Source: Amborella trichopoda
Lineage: Eukaryota; Streptophyta; Magnoliopsida; Amborellales; Amborellaceae
Assembly: GCF_000471905.2 (NCBI RefSeq)
Contig: NW_006499801.1
Location: 5,283,166 to 5,347,165 of the forward strand
DNA length: 64,000 nucleotides
Direction: 5' to 3'
Notes under the pieces: generated by a model
Told to the model about the DNA's origin: nothing
What the model saw: the letters and a program-made list of their open reading frames with translations, nothing else
Databases searched by the model: none
Shown: in pieces, positions 37,071-49,600 of the stretch
Position numbering within the stretch: the stretch's first letter is position 1
Layout of the letters: every line of letters starts with the position of its first letter
Made by a program: the position numbers and the translations under genes

Positions 37071-37674
37071 AATTATTATTGCAGCATAGAAATGGGCTGT
37101 ATTTGACTTTATTTTCCCTAGAAATTCCTTTTTGTATGGTATTGCATTGTCATTTTTGTTCATTGCATGGTGATTTCTTCTCTCTTTATGGCCTGTCAAA
37201 ATTCAAAACCATTTCTCATTAATAATGAAAGAACAATAACCTGAGAAGAGATCATATCTGCTAATATAGATACTTTTGAGTACTTTCAGAAATACAGCCA
37301 TTTTTTGGTATATTGCGAGCTACAATGACAATAGAAAATGATATTCAACTTACACCACATATGCACATCTGCTTTTTCCATTAAAAATTTACTACAACAT
37401 TCAGATTTCCATGAATGATTCATTGTTCTGTGGTTTCACCTAAGTATACTGGAACACTTTTTAGGAACAAATGCTCTTGATCTATGGCTATCATTTGTCC
37501 AGACCTGCATGCTGTTCGTGCACATATCATCGCTATAAGCCACCGCACAGAGAAGAATTTATTAGAAAAAATGCTCATTTTGATCTGAGGAAAAGAGTTT
37601 TTCTTAACTCCTTTTTCTACTGATTGTCAAAAAGCAATGTTTACCTGACAACTTCACTGATTACACTCTCAACT

Positions 37675-40600
37675 TCAGACTCCATACCGTCTCAAAACTT
37701 TGCTCAAGGATGGCATAACATTGTATGCCTGATATGACCTTCGCAACTCTATGATTGAACCAACCTGAGCCAGAAAAATCAGCACGGGCAGATTTGAGAG
37801 AACAATGGCAACAAACTAGAATTTTAAAGGAAACTTAAAGGTGATCACCCACCCTCTTCCTATCACCAGATATCATTTCAATGGATGGTGATGACCAAAG
37901 GACTATAATTCTCCAATAGTCCATTGGATTGGATGGTGATGACCAATGGACTGTAGTTCTCCAATAGTCCATTGGATTGTATGGTGCATTTTCTCCATGC
38001 ATTTAGCTGTTGTTTATGACTGCACCAATTCTACATTGGTGTTGTTTGTTGAAATAAAGAAAGGGCAAATTATCCAAATACCCACGAGAACATGAACTAT
38101 TTGACATTCTACCCATATCTTTTAGATTCATTTCAAAACACCCTTCAAGAGACGCATGATCCTGAGTTGGAATAGTTGCAAACACATAAAATGACAAATA
38201 ATTCATCTCTAATGGGTATTTTGATAAATTTCCCTAAAAAAAATGATGGCATGGAGCCAAATTTCAAATTCATCAAAGATAGGTAAGAACAAACAGTTTG
38301 ATGAATCACTAATATGCTTTTTTTGTTTCTTTTTTTGTCAGAAAAGATATTCCAGCGCATATTTGAATGATAAGCCATTCTCCAATGAGTTAGGAACCAC
38401 AATAACTGATTAAATAAGAGAAGAGTTTAGCAACCTCGATGACAAATAGTAGTGAAGGGGTCGCACTTCACTTACAATAATTAGGACTGAAGTGAAACCT
38501 ATTCCAAATCCCTCATTAATACGTCGCAAATAATGATCAACAAATGTTGATGAAGTAGCCAAAATGCTTAGCAATAACCCTCCTGCATAAAAAACATAAT
38601 ACAAATCAACATCAAACACTCTTTAAAAAAAAAAAATTTATTGATATCTTTGAAAGCATTTAAATGCGCACAAGAATTCTTCCCAAATTCTAATAACATC
38701 TAACCCCAAAAACGTGTTGATGCTTGAATTTTTGTCAAATAGTCCACTGTGGCCTTCCCAGGTTTTATATTTGGTATTCTCGCACCCATTTTGTTTAGAT
38801 AATCTGAAATTTCTTTGGGAAGATTAGCCTGTGAATAAAATGCATGGATACCCAAAATTAGCGAGCACATAAAAGGTTTGGATCGTTACATGTTAAGCAG
38901 GACATAAAATTTGATTAGTACATACAGAAACATGATTTTAGGAAGATTAATCTAATATTTTCAACTAAGACGTTTTTCAAGCAACTTTACAACTAGCCCG
39001 ATTTTCAATTTCTCAGAAACATTTCCTACTTACATCATTTTCTGTTAATGCAATTAAATACCCAAAAACATAGCACTAATTCACTTCAATCTTCTATCAT
39101 GAAAGAGCTCAATCACAAAGGCCACAAACTGAATAATTTATCGATGAAAAATTCTCATGCATGCTAATACTTTGTCATATATGATGTTCTAGTTAGGCAA
39201 AAGAGGCAGTAAGCATCATACGTATCTTAGAAACTACCAGCAAATGAGATGCATGAAAATTGCCATGCATGCAATTACTTTACTATTTGATGTTCTAATC
39301 AGGCAAAAAAGGTTGTAGAAGTATCTCTAAGCACCATACAAAAAGATGGGCTCAACAGTCGATAGAACTTGGTAAGATCCCACCACTAAATCCCAATTGT
39401 TCTTTCATAGTAATCAGCTATTTTTGCCTATATAGTTTAGGAAAATTTACACAAAAAGCCTGTTTTACTTTTAGAATTTGAAAATAGTTCCATATATTTC
39501 ACATTTTACACTCGAGTCCCACTTTTTGCAACCATATAATATATTTAAATTTTATTTTTCCTTTTTTTTATTCATTAGATTAAACTCAAATTTGTTATAT
39601 CCATACTTCTCATCATCACATGCCTATAAAAAAAATTTAAACTAAATAAAATTACCAAAATATCCCTAAACATTGTAAGGTTATTTTGGTCACTTATTAT
39701 TTTTTAAATATTTTTTATAAGTATGTGATAGTGAGAATTATGGGCATAACAAATATGAGTTTAATAGGAGACGTAGAAAAAGAAATAAGATTAAAATATA
39801 CTATATACCCTCGAAAGGTGGGACTTGAATGTAAAATATGAAATACACGGGACTATTTTTAAATTCCAAAAACAAAACAGGATTCTTTTTTTTTATTTCC
39901 CTATAGCTTAAGACAAATGTATAACCCTACAATCATCCACAGAGGATCGACTAATGTCCCCTAGGAATGAGCCTTACGTAATTCATGAAAGCTCCCGTAT
40001 CCTGGAAGAAAGCACAACAAACATTTCCTTGTTTCAAACTAACTTCGTAGGATTTCACCCTTCCCCTTTCATGCAAGACAACCCACTTGAGCACAATGAG
40101 ACAGCTTCAACATGGAGCTTTAAATATTGTGATAAATTGATCAGAATTGTTTGGCTTCCTTTTTCGTGCACTTTTATGTGAAGGTAATTTGGTTATTTAT
40201 CATAAGGGAATTGTAGTAATTTGGGGACAACTTCCTGGAAAGGGATAAAATCGTCTTCGCCGCATGCCAATGGAAATCTGGAGTCATCTTGGAATAATTC
40301 ACAGGAACTGTGACATCAATATTTCCAGATGACATTTTATAGAGAAGTGAGAGTTTTTATAGGAGTTCATTAATTTACAGGAATTACGATATCAATATTT
40401 CCTAACGATATTTTACAGAGAGGTGATAGTTTCTATGGGAGTTCTTAGGCGTGGAATTTAAGATTCCTTCTACCTTGCAACTTTTGTGCATGCAAAATTT
40501 GTTAAGTTGCACATCTAATGTATCCCAAAAGAAGTTATCTGATTCAGCAAAATAATCAGAGGAATTAGCATCATGCATAGAGTATTTGAAATACATATAA

Positions 40601-43600
40601 AGGACTTAAGGATTATGAACTATCACATTTCTAGATCGTAACAATCTTGTATTACTCAAGCTTGAATACCCATGCTTCAATGCTCCTTTCTTCTATTTTG
40701 ACTTTATCCTAGTGGAGTAGGCTTTTGTTTGAGGAACACATGCCAATGTTGAAACTTGTCCTCATTAAGGAATACTAACATATTATTAATTGCAAAACCA
40801 ATTAATAAAACTGAGAAACTTCTGAATAAACTACCAATTGCTATGGTTTCAAGATACTTACAATGTCAAATATGTTGAACATGAAGACAAGAAATGCATA
40901 AAGTGAATAGAAAATCCATGGTTTTGATGCCTCAGGGTTCAAGATATCTCTCACTCGCACCAAAAACTGCGATCCAAGGACGCTGCACATAAATCATCCA
41001 ATATGAGACAGAAACTAGAAAAGAAAAACAAATATATTCAAACCTAGAAAAGGGAACACTTAAATTTGTATGATTTAAAATATTGTGACAAAACCAATGG
41101 CTTCCAATAACTTTGCTGCTCATTCCTCACCATAGTTCAGTTCAATTTTTGGAGCAGCTTAAGGCTTCGTTTGAATTAGTTATCTAATCAAATGCTTTTC
41201 TGACCTTCTATAGCCTTTCAGGTGACAGAATTCCTTTTGGAAACACCGTACAGTTGAACCAAAGAGGGATCCCAACCTCTTTTTTAACATAATGTAAAAT
41301 ACTGCTTGTTTGCTGCATTTTACAATATATAGGAAAGCTATTTGTAGCACCAGAAACACTCCCAAACCTGAGCATTGACCGCCCAGAAAAATAGTGTTAT
41401 GTCCCATAATTCTGTTTCAAACCCTTTCCAAATGCAGCATAAGCCGCTAAATAGGGACGGAAACCAATGTTTCAAACCATGGAACCCGCTCTAGGAACTG
41501 GGCAAGGCCAGGTGCCGGTCAACTAGTTGTCTCTCAAATTGGCCCGGCGAGTCTTGCCCGGTTTTGAAAATGAACCAAAAATTAGGAAAAATAGGGAAAT
41601 TTCAGGAAAATAAAAATAAAAAATAAAAACTAATAAAATTATACACGAATAAAAAAAAATGAAATTTTAATTCTCATATGTAATATTGATTTTCATATGT
41701 ATGCATGCAATATTGTGCAGATTAAATGTAAAAAAAAAAATACCATTTTTGATAGAATGAAACAAAAATACAAGATTAAAGAAAATATATCTAGATCTAA
41801 TGATAATTGTCCAATATAAATTCATTTTTGCGTACGAAACCCATTTTTGCTTACCCAAAGTCTCAAAAGCCGATTCTCACAAAGATACTTCCAGTTCGAA
41901 TCAAGACTTCCATCTTTGTAAGTAGGTCCTCGTATGCTCTAAATCAAAAAACCCTAATTTTATTTGAGATTGGCCTTTTGATCTACTTGATCTGAAGATC
42001 TCGAAAACCCCAAACCAAAATTCAAAATTTTGGATTTGCGATTTTATAAGGCTTTTTTGTTGAATCCAAGGTGTTGACAAGTTAGAGGACACAAAAATGC
42101 CCCCAAATGCATGTTTTCAGGGCCTATGCAGCTTTGGATGGGAAGAAAATGGAAGAAAGGTTGGTTGGATTTTCACCACTCTTATATTTCAACTTTTTGT
42201 CGGATTCGATGGGATTTTCTGGACTCAGTCCTGCAAGGACTTGCACAAAACAACATAAATCTGCCAGGGCCTGACCAGAGACCTGAGCAGTTCGATGAAC
42301 AGTAGGGCCTCTACTGAATTGAGGGCCCTCTAAAAACCGAAAGGCTGCTTGTTCCAATTGAAAGGCTGCTTGTTCCAATTAAACCAGGCGAGTCTGAGTG
42401 GGCCTCTGCGAGTTTTAGAACACTGATGGAACCCACTGAACCATGTGACACCCTACAAAATATGAAATTATAGAAGACCAAACCAATTTGTACCTTGTCA
42501 AATGAGTCACTAAAGATTCTCTTTTTTCAAATGGTCCCCCTTAATACAAAACAAATGTGATCCACATGAAAAACAGTTTACCAGTCAGTAAAAAGTTCCT
42601 TCGATCACCTCACAGCTGAAATGGTAGACGGGAGTAATCCAAATTTCTCATTACAACAAGTACAAATATGTTAAGACGGATGACCAAAAGGGAAAATGGT
42701 ACATAACACTAACCTTGCAATAATGCTTGGAAATGCCAATAGATAGGTGGTTGTGAGGACGGGCTGCATTCCTGCTGGATTAATGTTGAAAGGAATATAA
42801 GGCTCCACCTCAGTAATCGGCGAATCATCTCTGCATAGCACAGAAATCCAATGGCAACAATCATGCTCCATATTATCTTCTCAATGACATTAAAACTGAG
42901 ATCGAAGAAACACAATCAATGGAATAATAATAGAAGTAAGTTTCCTGCATGACCATTTGCTAGATGAGCGAAGGAGAAACACAATCAACAGAATAATAAT
43001 TGAAGTAAGTTTCCTGCATAACCATTTGCTAGATGAGTGAAGCATCATGTTTCTATACAATGATTGACAAAATGGGATGAAGGGCAAATATCATAGCAAG
43101 TGTCCAAAATATTTTCATTGATTTGGATAAGTATCCTCTAAACCTACTAAAGAATGAACTTTTGTCATGCATTTGTATGATTGTTTCAATGATGAGTTTT
43201 TAGATTGTACTGATGCACATGAAAGTGTGAAGATCATTTCAATTGTTCCATAAGTACATTAAAAATGTAATAACATGTGACAATGTAATATATAATGTTC
43301 TAATATTATCATAAAAGTAATCCACAAAAACTTAACCTATTTCTAATGTTCTAAACTTTATTTCAACATACAATCTAAAATTAGAGTTCAAACTTCAAAA
43401 AGACAAACTTGGCTCAGGACGGGATAGCCCTGACCCTGGTCGACTATTAAAACTCAGGTGAGTCTCTACTGAACTTTATTTGAGTATACAATGTAGTTAA
43501 ATAAGAGTTCAAAAAGACAGACTTGGCTCACGACTTGGAATAGCCCCGACCACTGTCGAGTCATTGAAACTCAGCCGATTCTCCAAAAAATTGGGCGATT

Positions 43601-46600
43601 CTTTTGGAGAGTGGGCAGACTCATTAGGGGTCCAAGAAAGCTGACTTAGGTGAGTCCACAGTCAACTTGCTGGGTTTTGAAACTCTGCTTTTAAGCACAT
43701 GCATGAAAGCACAATGGATACATGCAAAATGAATAGATAGACCACCAAGGCATTTATGATTATCGACATGAAAAGTCTTCATTTAACGATTTATAAAATT
43801 TCACGACCTGTTTGGAGGCTCAACAATTCTACCAAAGGAATGGCGTTATCCGATAATGAAAGAAAAGGGAAAACAGATTTTTTATTTGGTTAACTACTAG
43901 AAGTGTTTTGGCAATGTTTCTTTGATACATGGGGTCCAAAAAAGTTCATCCACCATGAATACAAGAGTGGACCGAGGTGGGCCCTTCATTGCTTCCAAAA
44001 CACTGGAGGGGAAAAACAGCCTATTAACAAAATTTGGTACGATTAATGGAACCGTGGAAACCATAAGTGCCAAAATCATAGGTCAATATTATCAATCAAC
44101 TAGACCAAAGTATCTAGCAGTCATTGTAAATCTCCCCAGGTTTTGCAACCACTACTCCCAGTGATTACAAAAAGTTCCATTTGAATATTAATGGACATGA
44201 AAAGAACGTGCTAAAACTGTAATGAAGTTCAAGAATAAACCAAAACAACTGTTCAAAAAGAGAACACCAAAACAATACATACATACAGAGAATACACAAG
44301 CAGATTCAATAATACAATTTTCTGCCTCATTTTCTAAACAGAGCAAACATACATGTAAGAAGATGAAAACCAGAGCAAGTACATATATGGATGGAAATTC
44401 TGACCTTGTGGAAGAAACAAGTTTAAAAGCTTAATATTGCATATATGGATGGAGATTCTGACCTTGTGGAAGAAGCAAGTTTAAAAGCATAATATTGCAA
44501 CTTGATTTTTCTACAACCCTCAGTAACTAGCACAGCCCACATGGTAACTATAGTGAAAACGCCAAGTAATCCAAGCACATAAGGCCACCAATTGAATATG
44601 CTGCCTGCAATGGTATATGTACCAAATTAATTAGGAAAAAGAAAACCTCTATGAACTCCGAAGTACCATCTAGAAGTATTTTCATAGGCAACAATTAACG
44701 ATGCACTATCTGAAAAAATAAAATTTGACAGAATTAAACAGTATTTTCTGATCTATTCTATGCCATGAGCAGAATTATGTACCTGAGAACTGAGCCAACA
44801 TCTTGTACAATGTCTCAGTGTACCCTATTAATATGCTAACACATATGATCAAGGATGAACCCTGACCTGGACAAGGACAATAAGCAATGAGAAATGGAAG
44901 CAAAGAATACATTACCAGTGTAATTCAGTACCCTCCTTATGTATCCAAAACACTAATGCTCAAATGTTTAAACATGCTTTGACGGCAATAATCAGAGTAA
45001 AAACAGAAGGCACTCACAGGAATCTTTAAACACAATTTCATACAATTTCACAGCATTGAGTTTGGAGTAAAAGTTTTCATTAAAAGATTTATTTCCACCA
45101 TAGATGCTTGGAACCCGTGCTTAAAGCTCATTCCATAAACCACTATTCTGGAATAAATATTGAGATCTATATCGACAGATATCAGTGTAATGTTTAATTA
45201 TGTTGTCTGGAAACTATCAATTGATATATGCAACAGCTTGAGAATCCTTGAATATTATTTTAGACAAAATACTGAATTTCCTTCAATATTTGTTTGAATC
45301 ACAGTTGAAAGGGGGACAACAGTTCCTATTTGTGAGAAGTTTTTACTTACAACCAGTTTCTATTTCAGTATATCTGCAAACAGACTTTTACAGTTTTAAA
45401 TATTTAACATAAGGAATTTTACATGATATAAGTTTTACCCAAACGAGAGTTAATGCAATCTAAACAAAAATTTTCTAATTTTTTGAGATAGTCTAAAGAT
45501 GAAAAAAATTGACAACTTCAGGGAACTCCAGCCAATGGTTGTATGGGTCAAAGAAATTAGTTACAGGTTAGGCAGATATTGAAACGACAAGACAAAGACA
45601 GGAAATACCAATTATACAGATTTAAAGGTAAATAGAAGCCAACACGGAGCCCATACTGAGACCACATCAAAATGGGAATAGGAGAAGAAGATAATCCGCA
45701 TGATTTTACCGAATCCAGATTCAGTTATTTTGTCGCAGATCCCTGTCATAGACATTGCTCCAAAAACTAATAAACATGTACTTATAATCACATGCCGTAA
45801 TCTGTCATTGAAAACATCGCCAAGAATCATCAAATTGCTCAAAATTCCCTAGAGAATTGTTTAAATAGGATGATAATCTGTAGCTATACAGAGAACAACT
45901 ACTACTCATTATTCCAAACTCTTCATCAGATATGTTTGTGATATGTATAAAGATAATCAGAATATACTAAAAAGCGTGTCATAATCTACGGCAATGTAAA
46001 GCCAACCTAACAAGCACAAGTTTGGAATTTCATAGACCAATTCTCAAGCTTTACCATGATAAAGATCAGAAAAATAATTTGTAAAAGGTTCAGCTATAAG
46101 CCACCAAGAGTGAACAAAAAAAAGGATACATTGCATAATTTATTCAGTAAGTCAGTGGCTACAGATTACTGTCAAGAATTAATGCTAATTTATTACCATA
46201 AAGATTTATGTTAATGGTTAATTCTTTGATCTTTAATTCACATATAGCAAATCTAATAACATACTATAAGACAAATATAGCAAAATACATTTAACTTTTA
46301 TTTAAGAGGTATGGTAAATTTGTTGACCGTCACAAATCAAATCACATTTAACTTTGTTTGTCTGTCTTTATATCACATCCAAGGGCCAAATGATAGAACC
46401 CACTATAGTTTAACACAATGATTAAGACCATAAAACTGGGTAGGGAGCAAGCCCAAGTCAGCTTGGCGAGTCCCAAGTCCAGTCAAGACTCAGTACAGAA
46501 TAAGTGGTAATTTTAAAGATCCAGTCAGACTCAATAAGAGTAAGCAAGACTCAGTAGATAAGTGGTCAAAACTTGGCAAGACTCAAGTTACTAGAATAGG

Positions 46601-49600
46601 GGTCATCCGGAACTGGCAAGGAGCTGGTTCCAAGTGACTTAGGAGACTCAGAGCCAATCTCACCGAATTTTTAATATGACTATAATCTAATAACCCACTT
46701 CAGTAACTATGTAAAAAATGAGTAGAGATGCAGATGGAAAATGAAAATATGCTACAATCCAGGAATAAAGGCAAAAATAGCGTACCTGGTTATTTAGTGA
46801 CATGTTTCTTGAGGCAAAAATAGAGAAATTTGCAGGTATGAAACTCTAAATTAATTAAAGGTATTTATGGGGAACCAAAAATCTTGTTTGATGTAGATTT
46901 TTCACATTAAAGGTGGGTTTTCGGCCCCAAGTTTAACTTTCAGATTAGGGATAATTAAGATTAAAACTGATTCTAAAGCCACACCAGCAATCCAGTTCTT
47001 AATAGAAAAACTTGGTTTGGCATTTTACTAAGGGCAAATCTCGAGCAAAATGTAATCCTACAATTATAACTATGGTCTACTCCATTTCAGCAACCAAAAG
47101 CATTTAGATGGTATATTGTTTTAATTTTCAAGCAAGCACTATACTTCCGGATTGGATCCTTAATAATGATACCAATTCTATGACATGAAAATCATCTTTT
47201 ATACTTGTATTCAAGATTACAATATAATCTAGTGATCATCGTCTATTTCAAAGAGTTCTTACAGCATAATAAAGTACGTACTACCGGTTGGGAAAAATAT
47301 TAGAATAGTAATTTCATGTAGTAGCCATGTCAAACATTACTTATTGAAATGAAAATAAATTATCGGGAATCTAATGGCACAATTTGCACACCTATCCTTT
47401 ACAAGGACATGAAAACCATATTGCATGTTCATCAGAAATACATGTGAGGGCAGACAAGTAAATATATTTAACAACTTCAGGTGAAATTGAAATGACAAAA
47501 TGTCTCAGATTAGGCTTGAAATACCTGTGAGTAGCAGCATATATCGAATAAGGAAGGGAATAACAAGAAATAATAACACCTTCCAGTACTGCAAAGCCAA
47601 GAGAAATCCACCAACTGAAATTCACAGATGTCTTTAAGAATTACAAACAAATCTTAAACATAATATTCAGTGTTGAGCCCAACACCAAGCAAATAGATGC
47701 AACCAACTGTACAGAGCAACTTACTTAAATACTTGGATAGAAAGAACTTACATATAGCCCTTAATCTTCTCATGACCATCTAAGCCTTCTTTTCTTAGCT
47801 TCACAAGTGAAGGAAGAAGGTGGCATAATACCTGCTCAAGAAAGTAACATCAGGTCAAATATCGCTTAATAATAGACACATAAATAAGCGAGAATCTGAG
47901 GTTAGCCCACTAGCTAACAGCTACAGTATTAGCCCGACGGCCCAAATTGAATCTAGGCCGATCTAACAGTCACAATCTCATTTCGTAATATAATTTTAAT
48001 ATTTTTTTACAAATTCAAATCACATGAAATTTTAGGTGTCCATTCTTCTCATCAAAGCGCACCTACTAAAAATATTTACAAATAATTCGCAAAAAAAAAT
48101 TGATCAAAATACCTCCCAAATGATTCAAGGGTATTTTGGTTAATTTATTTTTTGCGAACTATTTTTTGATATTTTTATTAGATTCTCCTATTTTTAAATA
48201 ATACACATTCACAATTTCAAGTTATTTGGATTTGTAGAAAAAAAACTATAATTCAAATACGAAATGTAATCGTGACCATTGGATCGGTTCAGATTCAATC
48301 TGGGCCACTGGGCTAAACTGTAGTTGTTAGCTAGTGGTCTTACAGGATCCTTTTTCCCAATAAATAAATAACAAGTAACAAATTAGGTAAAAAATACTTC
48401 TAGTAGGGACAAGTAGTAGCAGGGATTAGAATTAAACTATTCAGAATGCCCTCAGGACACTATAAAAGCAGAAACTGAACTAGAAAGAACTTTCTTCCAC
48501 AGGAAACATGTGCCCTGACCCCTCTCACGCCAGCTTGAATGTATTGACATCTCAACAGTATATACAATTATGAACTGGCTGGAGAAGGTATTGAATAACC
48601 AATCACATGCAAAGCATCATTGCCCATCTTTTCCTTTTTGGGGTAGTTCTGCGGTTTGATTGGAAGTCTAAACTTGCCTAACAAAAGAACATGTGACTGT
48701 TGTTGAACTCTTTTTCAATTCTTAGTTAATATTATTATCCATTAGTAATAAGAAAGGGACCATTAAATGAAGCCCTAGTCCACATGTAATTGGCAATGTG
48801 TTGATGCAAAGTTAAAACTAATAGAAGTTTGTGAGGTCTATATTGCAAACCTGCATAAGAATAGATGCTGCTATTTGAGGACCAATTCCAAGTTGGAAGA
48901 GGGAGAGCTTAAGCTCAGCAGTAAAGTCACCTAGTTCATCTGCAAATGCATATGAAACAATAAATATACAGACATCATATACAAAACACGTGAAAAATGC
49001 AGCAAGGAGTAATTATATTGGCACTATATTTATGTGTCTGTACATCCAACGATAGTATTGGGGTGTTTGTGCGTGCGTGAGTATATGCCCAAAAAAATTA
49101 AGGTTACTCCTCAGAAACTGGAAAAAAATCTTGAACACAGCCAATAATGTGCTACTAAAAAAAGCATTCACATAAACAAATATAAACTGACGATATCACG
49201 TCTGTTACTTCAAAAAAAAGGGCTCCTCAATATGTGCACAAAACATTATTCCCAAGGTGCAAGATTATAATATCTAATCATAATTTGGATGGTTTGGAGT
49301 TTTCTGCAGAAAATCAAGCCTTAGGAGTTTCTAAGAGCACTATAAATCAAGTAACTAGCACAATCATACACCATTTTCATTTGGTCCAGTCGATAAGATA
49401 ATGGACATATAGAAATCCTTACCCACAGAACCAGAAGTAAAATTAAGGTAATCTTCAGGCATCAACCTTCGATCAAAGCCAGGCAATGGAATGAAGTATC
49501 CAATACGACTGACGAGAATTAGCATGGCTGTTACGAATAATCTCCGTCTTATTTCGCTTTTAAAAAAAGACTCTGCAGCATCACTGAACAGTGATCCTAG

